Part shown: positions 49,620 to 63,834 of the stretch, one piece after another
How the letters are laid out: each line of letters begins with the position of its first letter
Numbering within the stretch: the stretch's first letter is position 1
Origin: Stutzerimonas sp. S1
GTDB taxonomy: Bacteria; Pseudomonadota; Gammaproteobacteria; Pseudomonadales; Pseudomonadaceae
Assembly: GCF_025966695.1 (NCBI RefSeq)
Contig: NZ_JAOEIY010000004.1
Coordinates: 129,706 to 193,705, forward strand
Direction: 5' to 3'
DNA length: 64,000 bases
Made by a program: the position numbers and the translations under genes
Notes under the pieces: model-generated
The model's input: the letters and a program-made list of their open reading frames with translations, nothing else
What the model was told of the DNA's origin: nothing
Database searches by the model: none

Positions 49620-49633
49620 GAAACTTACGTTTC
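49620..49633. promoter_or_regulatory. PsrA operator candidate upstream of psrA
   Basis: GAAAC-TTAC-GTTTC is a perfect palindrome with a 4-base centre, matching the PsrA motif (C/G)AAAC-N2-4-GTTT(G/C). It lies 28 bases upstream of the psrA ATG, in position to repress the gene. Confidence 0.7.
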
Positions 49634-49757
49634 ACCAAAAAGCAAGTCAACCACGAAAGTCGGGTATGACACTAGCGCCTTGTCGTCGCGCCAGCATCCC
49701 CGAATCATCCGACGGCATTGAAGCGCGACAAAAACAGCAATTGCCAAGGCTCGATCA

Positions 49758-49773
49758 CTGTATATAATCCCAG
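49758..49773. promoter_or_regulatory. LexA box 1
   Basis: CTG-TATATAATCC-CAG, with the spacing CTG-N10-CAG of gamma-proteobacterial SOS boxes. The TATAAT inside is a good -10 box, so binding would block transcription of lexA. Confidence 0.9.
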
Positions 49774-49776
49774 TCA

Positions 49777-49792
49777 CTGTATAAAAGAACAG
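49777..49792. promoter_or_regulatory. LexA box 2
   Basis: CTG-TATAAAAGAA-CAG, the second SOS box, 3 bases after the first and 9 bases before the lexA ATG. Two tandem boxes allow graded autorepression. Confidence 0.9.
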
Positions 49793-49800
49793 AGACCGCC

Positions 49801-50409
49801 ATGATCAAGCTGACGCCTCGCCAGTCGGAAATCCTCGCCTTCATCAAGCGCTGCCTGGAAGACAACGGTTACCCGCCCACCCGAGCGGAAATCGCCCATG
49901 AGCTCGGCTTCAAGTCCCCCAATGCTGCCGAGGAGCATCTGAAGGCCCTGGCGCGAAAAGGCGCTATCGAGATGACGCCCGGCGCCTCGCGCGGGATACG
50001 CATTCCGGATTTCGAGCCTGCCACACAGGAAGGCAGCCTGCCGATCATTGGTCGGGTAGCCGCAGGAGCGCCCATTCTGGCGCAGCAACATGTCGAAGAA
50101 TCCTGCCAGATCAATCCGGCATTTTTCCACCCGCGCGCCGACTACCTGCTGCGGGTACGTGGCATGAGCATGAAGGACATCGGCATCTTCGATGGCGACC
50201 TGCTGGCCGTCCACAGCACCCGCGACGCGCGCAACGGTCAGGTCGTCGTCGCACGGGTTGGCGAAGAGGTTACCGTCAAGCGCCTCAAGCGCGAAGGTGA
50301 CAAAGTCTGGTTATTGGCGGAGAACCCCGAGTTCGCACCTATCGAAGTGGATCTCGAACATGAAGACTTCGTGATCGAGGGCTTGAGTGTCGGCGTGATA
50401 CGCCGCTAG
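49801..50409 (+). CDS. lexA: LexA, SOS repressor
   Basis: 202 aa. N-terminal winged helix ([24 protein letters not shown]), Ala88-Gly89 cleavage site in RVAAGAP, catalytic Ser123 (RGMSMKD) and Lys160 (EEVTVKR). It represses SOS genes until RecA promotes self-cleavage. Two LexA boxes precede it; sulA follows 10 bases after its stop. Confidence 0.97.
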   Translation: MIKLTPRQSEILAFIKRCLEDNGYPPTRAEIAHELGFKSPNAAEEHLKALARKGAIEMTPGASRGIRIPDFEPATQEGSLPIIGRVAAGAPILAQQHVEESCQINPAFFHPRADYLLRVRGMSMKDIGIFDGDLLAVHSTRDARNGQVVVARVGEEVTVKRLKREGDKVWLLAENPEFAPIEVDLEHEDFVIEGLSVGVIRR

Positions 50410-50419
50410 GAGACGTTCG

Positions 50420-50887
50420 ATGCAGTACCTCCCCACGACAAACGCCAAGCCGCAGCTGTCTCTCTTCGAGGGGCTGATCGCTCATGGCATGCCGCCCTTT
50501 CTCGCCGAACCACCGCCGCCGCAACTCGAGCGCCTGAGTGAGTTGAGCCTGAGCGGCAACAGCGAGCACTGTCGGCTGCTACTCGCCCCTATGCTGCGCG
50601 AACTCAGCGATGCTCCCGACAGCCGCTGGCTGACGCTGGTCGCCCCTCCGGCATTTCTGTCATCCCACTGGCTGCGCGAAACCGGGCTGAATCGCGAACG
50701 CATCATTCTGCTGCAACCTCGCGGTATTCAGGGCGCACTGGAGCTGACCTGCAAGGCGCTGACTTCCGGCTGTAGCCACACCGTCGTCAGCTGGTTTGCT
50801 CACATGGATGCCCGCATGCGCAGCACGTTGCATAGCGCCGCCAGCCAGGGCAGCGCTCAGAGTCTCAACATTCGCCTAGGCCGCTAG
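50420..50887 (+). CDS. sulA: SulA-like cell-division inhibitor
   Basis: 155 aa. The core LTLVAPPAFLSSHWLRETGL and the region ILLQPRGIQGALELTCKAL match the SulA/RecA-like family. It would bind FtsZ during SOS. Co-transcribed with lexA as in other Pseudomonas. The first 40 residues are variable, as expected. Confidence 0.88.
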   Translation: MQYLPTTNAKPQLSLFEGLIAHGMPPFLAEPPPPQLERLSELSLSGNSEHCRLLLAPMLRELSDAPDSRWLTLVAPPAFLSSHWLRETGLNRERIILLQPRGIQGALELTCKALTSGCSHTVVSWFAHMDARMRSTLHSAASQGSAQSLNIRLGR

Positions 50888-50945
50888 CTAGATAGTCCCG
50901 ACAGGCACATGGATCGTGCCGAATTCCCCGCTACACCCACCTCGC

Positions 50946-51185
50946 TCAGTGCAGTACCCGCGGCTCATCCTCGTACTCGATCTCGCCATCACCTTCTGAC
51001 ATCCGTCCAGCCATCTGCACACCTACGTTGAACATCGCCTTGGCGATCTCCACATGCTGGCCCTGCAGAAAGAGTTTCGCGTCATCGGAGAAATCCAGCG
51101 TCACCAGCACCTCTTCGTCTTCGGCACGGCGCAGTACGATGCGGCCGTCAGGTAGCTCGACAATTTCCAGAAACGAGGTAGGCAT
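50946..51185 (-). CDS. Conserved hypothetical protein (Pseudomonas)
   Basis: 79 aa, acidic, starting MPTSFLEIVELPDGRIVLRRAED. A small beta-rich part is followed by a helix and an acidic tail. I recognise the position (downstream of lexA-sulA in P. aeruginosa) but not a function. GGAGAG is upstream of ATG 51185; the frame is open 16 codons further. Confidence 0.75.
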   Translation of the reverse strand: MPTSFLEIVELPDGRIVLRRAEDEEVLVTLDFSDDAKLFLQGQHVEIAKAMFNVGVQMAGRMSEGDGEIEYEDEPRVLH

Positions 51186-51357
51186 TCGATCAGCTCTCCG
51201 AGAAAGGCGCGCATTGTACCAGCCGACCATCAAGGCAGCAGCCTTCCGGCATCAGGCAACCCACCATGGCCGGGTTTCATGGGTGACCGTCCACGACGTA
51301 GCATTACTCGGACCGACACTGCCCAGCACAACACACACAAGAACAGGCCGAGTCTCC

Positions 51358-52203
51358 ATGACGCCCCGCATTCTGTTGCTTACCACCTTGGCCATGCTTG
51401 CCTTCGCCGGCAATTCGCTGCTGTGCCGGATCGCCTTGCGAGACACCGCCATAGACCCCGCCAGCTTCACCGGCGTGCGCCTGCTTGGCGGTGCGCTGAC
51501 ACTCTGGCTTCTGATGCTGCGACGGGAACGTCGCGCGATACCGGACGGTGACTGGTACGGTGCGGTGGCCTTGTTCGTGTACGCCGCGGCGTTCTCGTTC
51601 GCCTATCTGCATCTCGACGCCGGCACCGGCGCGTTGCTGCTGTTCGGCGCCGTACAATTGAGCATGATCGTGTGGGGTCTGATACGTGGCGAGCGCTTCG
51701 GCCACTGGCAGGTAGTCGGCCTCATCCTGGCGATGGGCGGCCTGATATTTCTGCTGCTGCCGGGCAGTAGCGCGCCATCATGGCATGCTGCGCTGCTGAT
51801 GCTGGCCTCCGGAGTCGCCTGGGGAATCTATTCGCTGCGGGGACGCGGGACCGTCAATCCGCTGAATGCCACGGCCGGTAACTTCGTGCGAGCGGTGCCG
51901 CTGGGCATCCTGCTGAGCCTGTCGGCCTGGAATCAGTTGCAGTGGGATATCCCGGGCCTGGTTTACGCCCTGCTCTCGGGTGCCCTCGCCTCCGGCGTCG
52001 GCTACGCGATCTGGTATTCGGCGCTACCCGGTCTGACGGCGATCCAGGCCGCCAGCGTGCAACTGAGCGTGCCGTTGCTGACCGCCGTTGCCGGAGCGTT
52101 GCTGCTTGGCGAAGCACTGACGGGCCGCCTGCTGATCGCCGGTACGGCTATTCTCTGTGGCATTGCCCTCGTCATGCTGACTCGCAAGCCGGAACAGTCA
52201 TGA
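51358..52203 (+). CDS. EamA/DMT-superfamily transporter
   Basis: 281 aa with ten predicted membrane helices in two EamA repeats. AFAGNSLLCRIALRD and VGYAIWYSALPGL are typical. It is probably an exporter of amino acids or other metabolites. The direction is opposite to its neighbours. ATG 51358 starts the first helix. Confidence 0.88.
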   Translation: MTPRILLLTTLAMLAFAGNSLLCRIALRDTAIDPASFTGVRLLGGALTLWLLMLRRERRAIPDGDWYGAVALFVYAAAFSFAYLHLDAGTGALLLFGAVQLSMIVWGLIRGERFGHWQVVGLILAMGGLIFLLLPGSSAPSWHAALLMLASGVAWGIYSLRGRGTVNPLNATAGNFVRAVPLGILLSLSAWNQLQWDIPGLVYALLSGALASGVGYAIWYSALPGLTAIQAASVQLSVPLLTAVAGALLLGEALTGRLLIAGTAILCGIALVMLTRKPEQS

Positions 52204-52218
52204 TGTGGAAGCGCCCGC

Positions 52219-52737
52219 TCACCACTCGGTCAGCGACTCGCGAAAGCGCAAGGCCAAGCTTTTCAGGTTCTGTCGCCAGAGTTCGAGTTCAGCCCGGGCC
52301 AACACTGGGGCCTGCTCTTCAACACTGACGGTCTCGATAAGCGGTTGGCGTGGATCAGTCTTCGCTGTCACCGGCGCACGCGGAGGCTCGAAGAGCGCCG
52401 CATAGGCTTCCAGCAGACAGGCCAGCCAAGTCTCCCTCTGTTCGACCAGCTCCACCAGCTCCGCCAGTTCAGGGCTAGGCGCTGCATCGAGTACCGGACG
52501 CGTCAGGATCAGCTCGACACGCGGCGCACCGGCACCAGGAGAACGATAGTAGCCCGCGATTTCATGACAGAGTCCCAACAGCGCGCCGTAGAGATGGAAC
52601 AGGCTCGCCTCACGCTCGGCCTGGATCAGCCCCTGCGCATTCAGCGAGCCCGACTCCTCGGCCTTGCGCCAGCTGTCCAGCGACAGACCTGCGAAGTAGA
52701 TTTTCTGGTTGGTTCGGGTATAGAACTCGTGAGCCAT
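52219..52737 (-). CDS. Conserved hypothetical protein upstream of topA (DUF6586-like)
   Basis: 172 aa, soluble, helix-rich, starting MAHEFYTRTNQKIYFAGLSLD. It lies just downstream of topA as in P. aeruginosa. Function unknown. Its 3' end nearly meets the transporter gene, with a 15-base gap. Confidence 0.75.
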   Translation of the reverse strand: MAHEFYTRTNQKIYFAGLSLDSWRKAEESGSLNAQGLIQAEREASLFHLYGALLGLCHEIAGYYRSPGAGAPRVELILTRPVLDAAPSPELAELVELVEQRETWLACLLEAYAALFEPPRAPVTAKTDPRQPLIETVSVEEQAPVLARAELELWRQNLKSLALRFRESLTEW

Positions 52738-52903
52738 GAGACGCTCTCCGAATGGCAAGAAAGTGCTGCAAGGATGGACCCGCGCGAGCGCCAATGCCAG
52801 AGCCGCAAGAAAGGCCACGCAGCACGGACTGACCTCGCTGCTGAGCGACTCAGTCAGGCCAGATGACGCACTCCAGCACGTCCCTGGCCTACCGCCGCTG
52901 CGA

Positions 52904-55504
52904 TTATTTCTCTTCGACCTTCCACTTGCCGCCGACGAAGAAGGCCTTCCAGCCAGTCGGCTTGCCCTCGACCTCGGACTGCACATACTGCTCTTTGGTC
53001 TTGCGACTGAAGCGGATGACGGCAGGTCGGCCTTCCGGATCCTGTTGCGGTGCGTCCAACAGAAAGTGGTACTTGGGATCAATCTCGTCGCGGTGCGGGA
53101 TCAGCTCCTTCACCAGCGGCGCGCGGGTCTCGCGGTTCTTCGGGAACTGGCTCGCAGCCAGGAACAGACCGGATGCACCGTCGCGCAGCACGTAGGTGTC
53201 GTTGACCTTCTCGCACTGCAATTCGGGCATCTTCACAGCATCCATCTTCGGCGGCGCAGGTTCACCGTTCTTCAGCAATTTACGGGTGTTCTTGCACTCG
53301 CTATTGGTGCAACCGAAGAACTTGCCGAAACGCCCCGTCTTGAGCTGCATCTCGCTGCCGCACTTGTCGCATTCCAGGCTCGGACCTTCATAGCCCTTGA
53401 TGCGGTACTGGCCTTCCTCGATCTCATAGCCGGGGCAGTCGGGGTTGTTGCCGCAGATGTGCAGCTTGCGTTTCTCGTCGAGCAGGTAGGCATCCATTGC
53501 AGTGCTGCAGATGGGACAGCGATGCTTGCCCAGCAGCACCAGCGATTCGGACTCACCCTCGTCATCCGCTGCAATCTCATCGCCCGGCACCAGATTGATC
53601 GTCGACTTGCAACGCTCTTTGGGCGGCAGACTGTATCCCGAGCAACCGAGGAACACGCCAGTGGAGGCCGTGCGGATCATCATCGGCCGGCCGCAGACCT
53701 TACAGGGAATGTCGGTTAGCGTCGGCTGATTGGCACGCATGCCGTGCTCGCTGCCCTCGGCCTGTTCGAGCTTCTTCTTGAAGTCGCCGTAGAACTCGTC
53801 GAGCACATGCTTCCACTCGCGCTCGCCCTGAGCCACATCGTCCAGATGCTCTTCCATGCCGGCGGTGAAGCCGTAGTCCATTAGGTTCTCGAAGCTCTCG
53901 GAAAGGCGCTCTGTGACGATGTCGCCCATCTTTTCCGAATAGAAGCGGCGGTTGTGTAGCGAGACGTAGCCGCGATCCTGAATCGTGGAAATGATCGCCG
54001 CATAAGTGGACGGCCGGCCGATACCGCGCTTCTCCATTTCCTTGACCAGGCTCGCTTCGGAGTAGCGCGCCGGCGGCTTGGTGAAGTGCTGGCTCGGATC
54101 GAGCTTGAGCAGCTTCATGGCGTCGCCCTTGCTCATTTCCGGGAGCACGTCGTCCTCGCCGGCCTTACTCTGCTGCGGCATGACCTTGGTGTAGCCGTCG
54201 AACTTGAGGATGCGGCCCTTGGCGCGCAGCTCAAAGTCACCGGCCTCGACCGTCACGCTGGTGGACAGGTACTGCGCCGGCGGCATCTGGCAGGCGACGA
54301 ACTGGCGCCAGATCAGCTCGTACAGGCGCTCGGCGTCACGCTCCATGCCGGAGAGCTGATTGGGCCGCAGATTGACGTCTGACGGGCGAATCGCCTCGTG
54401 GGCCTCCTGAGCGCCCTCCTTGCTCGAATAGACGTTCGCCTTCTCGGGCAGATACTTGTCACCGAACTCGCTCTCGATGAAGCCGCGCACCATGGTGATC
54501 GCGTCGGCCGAGAGGTTGGTCGAGTCGGTACGCATATAGGTGATGTAGCCCGCTTCGTAGAGCCGCTGAGCCATCATCATGGTCTTCTTCACGCCGAAGC
54601 CGAGGCGATTGCTCGCGGCCTGCTGCAGCGTGGAGGTGATGAACGGTGCCCCAGGCTTACTACTGGTCGGCTTGTCCTCGCGCTTGCTTACGCTGTAGCT
54701 CGAGCCCTTGAGCTTCTCCAGCGCGGCGTTGGCCTGCGCCTCGTTCAGTGGTTTGAAGGCCTCGCCCTTCTCGCGGGCGACCTCGAAACGCACCTTGGCC
54801 TGCTGCGCGGTCGCCAGATCCGCGTGCACCTCCCAATACTCTTCGGGAACGAAGGCACGAATCTCGCGCTCACGCTCGACCACCAGCTTCACCGCCACCG
54901 ACTGCACCCGGCCAGCGGACAGGCCGCGGGCAATCTTCGCCCACAGCAGCGGCGACACCATGTAACCGACGACGCGGTCGAGGAAACGCCGAGCCTGCTG
55001 GGCATTGACTCGATTGATATCTAGCTCGCCGGGCTGCGAGAACGCGTCCTGAATTGCCTTTTTGGTGATCTCGTTAAACACCACACGCTTGTAACGACTA
55101 TCGTCACCGCCGATGGACTCCCGCAGGTGCCAGGCAATGGCCTCCCCTTCTCTATCCAAGTCGGTTGCGAGGTAGATGGTGTCGGCTTCCTTGGCCAGAC
55201 GGCGAAGCTCCTCGATCACCTTTTCCTTGCCGGGCAGGATCTCGTACTTGGCCTTCCAGTCATGCTCCGGATCAACCCCCATGCGCGCGAACAACTGACG
55301 CTTGGCTTTCTCCTTGGGCGACAACGCCGGTGCCTCAGCCGCCGCAGCCTTGCCACGCTTGGCCGGCTCCTTGTTGGCCGAACCGCTGGTGGGGAGGTCG
55401 CGGATGTGGCCGATACTCGACTTCACCACGTACTGGTTGCCCAAATACTTGTTGATTGTCTTGGCCTTGGCCGGTGATTCCACGATGACCAGCGATTTAC
55501 CCAT
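52904..55504 (-). CDS. topA: DNA topoisomerase I
   Basis: 866 aa, normal length. N-terminal Toprim domain ([33 protein letters not shown]), active Tyr323 in [12 protein letters not shown], and three C-terminal zinc-finger modules (CKVCGRP, CPICSTA, CDKCGSE) that bind single-stranded DNA. It relaxes negative supercoils. ATG 55504 is chosen; the longer frame adds an unlikely N-terminus. Confidence 0.97.
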   Translation of the reverse strand: MGKSLVIVESPAKAKTINKYLGNQYVVKSSIGHIRDLPTSGSANKEPAKRGKAAAAEAPALSPKEKAKRQLFARMGVDPEHDWKAKYEILPGKEKVIEELRRLAKEADTIYLATDLDREGEAIAWHLRESIGGDDSRYKRVVFNEITKKAIQDAFSQPGELDINRVNAQQARRFLDRVVGYMVSPLLWAKIARGLSAGRVQSVAVKLVVEREREIRAFVPEEYWEVHADLATAQQAKVRFEVAREKGEAFKPLNEAQANAALEKLKGSSYSVSKREDKPTSSKPGAPFITSTLQQAASNRLGFGVKKTMMMAQRLYEAGYITYMRTDSTNLSADAITMVRGFIESEFGDKYLPEKANVYSSKEGAQEAHEAIRPSDVNLRPNQLSGMERDAERLYELIWRQFVACQMPPAQYLSTSVTVEAGDFELRAKGRILKFDGYTKVMPQQSKAGEDDVLPEMSKGDAMKLLKLDPSQHFTKPPARYSEASLVKEMEKRGIGRPSTYAAIISTIQDRGYVSLHNRRFYSEKMGDIVTERLSESFENLMDYGFTAGMEEHLDDVAQGEREWKHVLDEFYGDFKKKLEQAEGSEHGMRANQPTLTDIPCKVCGRPMMIRTASTGVFLGCSGYSLPPKERCKSTINLVPGDEIAADDEGESESLVLLGKHRCPICSTAMDAYLLDEKRKLHICGNNPDCPGYEIEEGQYRIKGYEGPSLECDKCGSEMQLKTGRFGKFFGCTNSECKNTRKLLKNGEPAPPKMDAVKMPELQCEKVNDTYVLRDGASGLFLAASQFPKNRETRAPLVKELIPHRDEIDPKYHFLLDAPQQDPEGRPAVIRFSRKTKEQYVQSEVEGKPTGWKAFFVGGKWKVEEK

Positions 55505-55751
55505 GGAGAGGAGAGTTCCTGAATCTAGAGGTGAACGGAGGAAACGCCTCCGGCAATTTGCGCGCACATCTGCAGCTGGGGGCCAGTCCCCTTGCATCAG
55601 CAGTGATGCACTGTAGATGAGCCTTCCGACTGCGATCGATGTCGCAAGACCGAGTGCGATAGCCGCCACTCTGTCCGAAAAGCACCGCTATATATAGTGG
55701 CGACCGCGGCAAGGTCAAGCGCGGCGCCGGATGAGCAAGCCTATCAGCCTC

Positions 55752-55979
55752 TCAGTAGCGGCTCGGCTCGGCTTCGATCAAGGCGAACCGGGGCACGGTT
55801 TCACCGTCGACTTCGACGGTCTCGACGAACATCGACAACGGCCGTACCCAGAGTCCGTAATCGCCGTAGAGTGCCTGATAGAACACCATCGACTCTTCCG
55901 TCTCGGAATGTCGCGCCACCGCAAACACCCGGTACTCTGGCCCCTTGTAATGGCGATAGCGCCCGGGCTCCACCTGCAT
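55752..55979 (-). CDS. DUF1653 domain protein
   Basis: 75 aa, mostly one DUF1653 beta domain (GRYRHYKGPEYRVFAVARHSETEESMVFYQALYGDYGLWVRPLSMF). Such proteins are widespread; function is not known. It lies between fadA and topA, as in other Pseudomonas. Confidence 0.85.
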   Translation of the reverse strand: MQVEPGRYRHYKGPEYRVFAVARHSETEESMVFYQALYGDYGLWVRPLSMFVETVEVDGETVPRFALIEAEPSRY

Positions 55980-56019
55980 GCCAGCCTCCTACGTGAACAC
56001 TGTTCTATAAAAAGAAAAA

Positions 56020-56038
56020 CCGGGGCACCAGGCCCCGG
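56020..56038 (-). terminator. Terminator of the fadBA operon
   Basis: CCGGGGC and GCCCCGG pair around ACCAG. Read on the minus strand the stem is followed by TTTTTCTTTTTAT, a good U tract. It lies about 80 bases after the fadA stop and just before the DUF1653 gene. Confidence 0.88.
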
Positions 56039-56120
56039 CTTCCTTGCGCCGACCGACAGTCAATGCTCGCGGTCTCGCGAACCTGGCTGGCAGCCTAGCG
56101 CAGTCGTTTGCATCTGTCTG

Positions 56121-59900
<3,780 letters not shown>

Positions 59901-61934
59901 ATGTCCCAAGCCCCCATCGCCCGCGCCGACATCGGCACCGATCCCTTTCGCTGGCTGGAGAATCGCGACGCCGACGATGTGCTGGCCTATCTCAAGGCGG
60001 AGAACGCTTACCTCGAAGAACAGCTCGCCGAGCAGGCCGAACTGCGCGAAACCCTGTTCCAGGAAATCAAAGGCCGGATTCGCGAAACCGATCTGTCCCT
60101 ACCCTCGCCCTGGGGTCCGTGGCTGTATTACCAGCGCACCACCGCTGGCGACGAGTACCCGCGGCACTACCGCTGCCCGCGCCCGCTGGATGGCTCGCTC
60201 ATGGTGGACGAAAGCGCCGAGCAGCTGCTGCTCGATCCCAACGAGCTGGCCGGCGGCGGCTTCCTGTCGCTGGGCGCCTTCAGCATCAGCCAGGACCACA
60301 GCAAGCTCGCCTACAGCCTCGACCGCGAAGGCGACGAGATCTACCGGCTGTACGTCAAGGACCTGGCCAGCGGCGCGGTAACGGAGCTGCCCTTCGACAA
60401 CTGCGACGGCAGCATGACCTGGGCCAACGACAGCCAGACGCTCTTCTATGGCGAGCTGGACGAGACCCATCGGCCGCACCGGATCTACCGCCATCGCCTG
60501 GGCGAGACCGGTAGCGCCGCGGTGTTTCACGATCCGGACGGGCGCTTCTTCGTCCACTGCTACCGCGCCAGCTCCGAACGCCAGCTGGTCATCCTCTCCC
60601 ACAGCAAGACCACCAGCGAAGCCTGGGTACTGTCGGCGGACCAGCCGGAAGGCAACTGGACATGCCTGGCGCCACGCCAGGAAGACCACGAATACTTCCC
60701 CGACCATGGCCTGTACGAAGGCCAGTGGCGCTGGCTGATCCGCAGCAACCAGGGAGGCATCAACTTCGCCCTTTACCACGCCAGTGAGGCCGAGCCGGGC
60801 CGCGAGCACTGGCAGGAGCTGGTCCCGCATGACGACGCGGTGATGCTCGAGGACGTCAGCCTGAACGCCGAGGCGATCACCCTGACCCTGCGCGAAAGCG
60901 GCCTGCCGGTGATCGAGGTGCGATCGCAGGGCGTTCAGCCCTATCGCCTGCAGCTGCCCGATGCGGCCTACAGCCTGCACGTGCAGAACTCGCTGGAATT
61001 CACCAGCACGGTGATCCGCGTGCGCTACGAGGCGTTGAACCGCCCGGCGCAGATCCGCCAATTGACTCTCGCCGACGGCGCCCAGGAGGTGCTCAAGGAA
61101 ACCCCGGTGGAAGGCGCGTTCGATGCCGACGCCTACGAAAGCCGGCGCATCTGGGCCACCGCGCAGGACGGCACGCAGATTCCCATCAGCCTGGTCGGCC
61201 GCCGCGACAGCTTCGGCAAGCCGGCGCCGCTCTACCTCTACGGTTACGGCGCCTACGGTCACAGCCTCGACCCCTGGTTCTCCCACGCACGACTGTCACT
61301 GCTCGACCGCGGCTTCGTCTTCGCCATCGCCCATGTGCGTGGCGGTGGTGATCTGGGTGAAGCCTGGTACCGCGCCGGCAAGCTGGAACACAAGCCGAAC
61401 ACCTTCAACGACTTCATCGCCTGCGCCGAACAGCTGTTGGCCGACGGCTACACCACGTCGCCGCGCCTGGCCATCAGCGGCGGCAGCGCCGGCGGGCTGC
61501 TGATCGGCGCGGTGCTCAACCTGCGTCCGGAACTGTTCGGTGCGGCGATCGCCGAGGTGCCCTTTGTCGACGTGCTCAACACCATGCTCAATGCCGACCT
61601 GCCGCTGACCGTGACCGAGTACGACGAATGGGGCGACCCGAACCAGCCCGAGGTGCACGAACGCATCCGCGCCTATGCGCCGTACGAGAACGTCCGGGCC
61701 CAGGCCTACCCGCCGCTGCTCGCCGTGGCCGGCTACAACGACAGCCGCGTGCAGTACTGGGAAGCCGCCAAGTGGGTCGCCAAGCTGCGCGCCACCCGCA
61801 CCGACGACAACCTGCTGCTGCTCAAGACCGAGTTCGGCGCCGGGCATGGCGGCATGAGCGGTCGCTACCAGGCGCTCAAGGACGTGGCGCTGGAGTACGC
61901 CTTCGTACTCAAGGTGTTCGGCATGGCTGGCTAG
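59901..61934 (+). CDS. S9 prolyl oligopeptidase family peptidase (oligopeptidase B-like)
   Basis: 677 aa. An N-terminal beta-propeller domain (about 50-400) caps an alpha/beta-hydrolase. Catalytic Ser529 is in SGGSAGGLL, the Asp near AGYNDSRVQYWE and the His in GAGHGGMSGR. It cuts short peptides after basic or Pro residues. It has no signal peptide, so is likely cytoplasmic. GGAG is upstream of the ATG. Confidence 0.9.
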   Translation: MSQAPIARADIGTDPFRWLENRDADDVLAYLKAENAYLEEQLAEQAELRETLFQEIKGRIRETDLSLPSPWGPWLYYQRTTAGDEYPRHYRCPRPLDGSLMVDESAEQLLLDPNELAGGGFLSLGAFSISQDHSKLAYSLDREGDEIYRLYVKDLASGAVTELPFDNCDGSMTWANDSQTLFYGELDETHRPHRIYRHRLGETGSAAVFHDPDGRFFVHCYRASSERQLVILSHSKTTSEAWVLSADQPEGNWTCLAPRQEDHEYFPDHGLYEGQWRWLIRSNQGGINFALYHASEAEPGREHWQELVPHDDAVMLEDVSLNAEAITLTLRESGLPVIEVRSQGVQPYRLQLPDAAYSLHVQNSLEFTSTVIRVRYEALNRPAQIRQLTLADGAQEVLKETPVEGAFDADAYESRRIWATAQDGTQIPISLVGRRDSFGKPAPLYLYGYGAYGHSLDPWFSHARLSLLDRGFVFAIAHVRGGGDLGEAWYRAGKLEHKPNTFNDFIACAEQLLADGYTTSPRLAISGGSAGGLLIGAVLNLRPELFGAAIAEVPFVDVLNTMLNADLPLTVTEYDEWGDPNQPEVHERIRAYAPYENVRAQAYPPLLAVAGYNDSRVQYWEAAKWVAKLRATRTDDNLLLLKTEFGAGHGGMSGRYQALKDVALEYAFVLKVFGMAG

Positions 61935-62122
61935 CGCTGCAAGCCCCGCCCCACCCGGCAGCAACCGCATCACTCAGCCCCTCTCCGGCGATCAGCGGAT
62001 GGGTTGAGTCGAGGCATGCGACATTGAAACGCGTGGATATCCGCACCTGCCGACCCGCGACCGCGAACGGTCCGCGTCGGTGAGAGTCAGTCATTGAGAA
62101 TATCCTCGTCGGAGTCCACGCA

Positions 62123-62491
62123 ATGAATCGCACCTCTTCGAACGCACAAAACGTCCACGGCTGGGAACGCGCCGCTTCGCTCGCCGGCGGCTTGTATCTT
62201 CTGGGCAAGGGCCTGCGTCGCGGCGGGCTTGGCGGCCTGCTGCAGCTGGCCATGGGCGGCATGGCCCTGAGTCGCGGCGTGACCGGACGCTGCGAAGCCA
62301 AACGCATATTCAGCGAGATCAACGAACAGGCGGCAATGGCCGAAGGCACTTCCCGGCATCTGCCGCTGGAGCAGAGTGAAACCGACCGCCAGCGTATGCG
62401 CCGCAATGCCGAGGCAGCCACGGCAACCGCAACAGTCACCGGCAACCAAGGGCTGGAAACTCCGGCTGGCGGCTCCACCGGCCTCGGCTAG
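62123..62491 (+). CDS. Small membrane-associated protein (DUF2892-like)
   Basis: 122 aa. NVHGWERAASLAGGLYLLGKGLRRGG and GGLLQLAMGGMALSRGVTGRCEA look like the paired short hydrophobic helices of YgaP-type (DUF2892) proteins. A helical, glutamine-rich tail follows. Function unknown. No close neighbour in the same direction. Confidence 0.7.
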   Translation: MNRTSSNAQNVHGWERAASLAGGLYLLGKGLRRGGLGGLLQLAMGGMALSRGVTGRCEAKRIFSEINEQAAMAEGTSRHLPLEQSETDRQRMRRNAEAATATATVTGNQGLETPAGGSTGLG

Positions 62492-62534
62492 TCAGCCCAA
62501 CCCGTCGCACGCGCTCCCGGGATGACCGCGACGT

Positions 62535-63512
62535 TCATTCGCACGGCACCACGATCAGCCCGGCGCGCTGCCCTGGCGCCACATCCGGCATCGGGAATAG
62601 CAGCCGCGCCTGCGCTTCCTCGACGAGCCACTGACGGCCGTCGCCCTCCACCGCCACGACGCTGCCTTGTGCCAGTGGCGCAAAATTCTCGATGGTTGGC
62701 GGCACGCACAGGTGAAAGCCCGCGCTGCGCCTGATGATCTCGCGGGCGATGCGAAAATGTTGCAGCGGTGGCGCAGCGGCGCTCGGCACCACCCGACCCT
62801 CGAGCATCCCCCACAAGCTCTGCTCCAGCCGATCGAGCCACCGCCACGCTTCGTCACCTTCGGCCAGCTCCAGTGTGAACGCCTCCGCGGCCAGCTGAAT
62901 CGCGCTAAATGCGCTGAAGGTGCTGCTCGCTTGTTGCTGAAACAGCACCCCCGTGACTCCCATCTCTCGCAACCGCTCCAGCGCAGCCGCAGAAACCTGC
63001 TCGCCAGCGCGCCACGGACAGATGGCGAACTGCGGCAGACGCGACGGACGCATCGCCGAATGCAGGTCGTAATGGCGTCGCAGACGTTCAGGCGCGGAAA
63101 AGAATGTCGTCGCCAGGCGTTCCAGCGCCGCGGCGCGCGCTGCTTCAGCGCCAATGGCCAGGCGGTGCGCGCCACAAAACAGCCGATTGAGGTCCTGATC
63201 GAGCTGTCGTTTGCCCGCGCGCATCGCCAGCGGATTGCCGAACAGCACCAGCAAGCGCGCACGCGGCAGCAGCTCGCCGCGCGCCAGGGCACGTACCAGG
63301 CGATCGAGTAGCTGGATAGGAATGATCTCGTTGCCGTGAATACCCGCCGACAGCAGCAGGTCCAGGCCATCGTCCAGCCCATCGGGCGGTGTCACCAGCA
63401 TGGCCCCTTCGGCCAGCCAGCGCAGCTTCACCCCTTGCGGGGTGAGCTGGATCTTCTCGCAAGGCTCACGCCCGGCGAGCGTCAGCTCCAGCAGCTTGCC
63501 CAAAGCGAGCAT
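62535..63512 (-). CDS. astE: AstE/AruE, succinylglutamate desuccinylase
   Basis: 325 aa. Zinc ligands: HGNEIIP (His and Glu) and YDLHSAMR (His). It performs the last step of the arginine succinyltransferase pathway, giving glutamate and succinate. Starts 15 bases after the small acidic gene, in the same direction as the aminotransferase tail at 63867. Confidence 0.93.
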   Translation of the reverse strand: MLALGKLLELTLAGREPCEKIQLTPQGVKLRWLAEGAMLVTPPDGLDDGLDLLLSAGIHGNEIIPIQLLDRLVRALARGELLPRARLLVLFGNPLAMRAGKRQLDQDLNRLFCGAHRLAIGAEAARAAALERLATTFFSAPERLRRHYDLHSAMRPSRLPQFAICPWRAGEQVSAAALERLREMGVTGVLFQQQASSTFSAFSAIQLAAEAFTLELAEGDEAWRWLDRLEQSLWGMLEGRVVPSAAAPPLQHFRIAREIIRRSAGFHLCVPPTIENFAPLAQGSVVAVEGDGRQWLVEEAQARLLFPMPDVAPGQRAGLIVVPCE

Positions 63513-63527
63513 GCCGGCATACCGCCA

Positions 63528-63809
63528 TCAGTGGTTGCAGTCAGGTCCGTGCACATGCTCTTCGTCGTCGGACTCCACCGGCTCCATCTCCAGCTGCAGG
63601 CTGACCAGGTTGGTCGCCAGTGGACGCAATACCAGATTGGCGTACTCGGTATCGCCGTCCTCGACATCCACACCGATCATCAGCTGACCATTGCCGACTT
63701 GCTGAATCCACACTTCGCGCCCCTGCCAAATCACGGCGAAACGGGTGCAGGAGGTTTCCAGTTGGGTTCCGTCGACATCTTCCAGAACCAGTTGCAGGCT
63801 ATCGCTCAT
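63528..63809 (-). CDS. Small conserved protein in the ast locus with HVHGPDCNH tail
   Basis: 93 aa. Acidic, beta-rich, starting MSDSLQLVLEDVDGTQLE; ends in [11 protein letters not shown]. The same nine-residue string occurs in the SEC-C protein at 45707, so the tail may bind metal. In P. aeruginosa a similar small gene sits between the ast genes and astE. Function unknown. Confidence 0.8.
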   Translation of the reverse strand: MSDSLQLVLEDVDGTQLETSCTRFAVIWQGREVWIQQVGNGQLMIGVDVEDGDTEYANLVLRPLATNLVSLQLEMEPVESDDEEHVHGPDCNH

Positions 63810-63834
63810 TCGAATTGCTCTCGCTAGTAAGACG

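Noticed and set aside
55685..55700. CCGCTATATATAGTGG as a LexA box upstream of topA
   Set aside because: Palindromic and AT-rich but lacks CTG and CAG ends; more likely part of a promoter.
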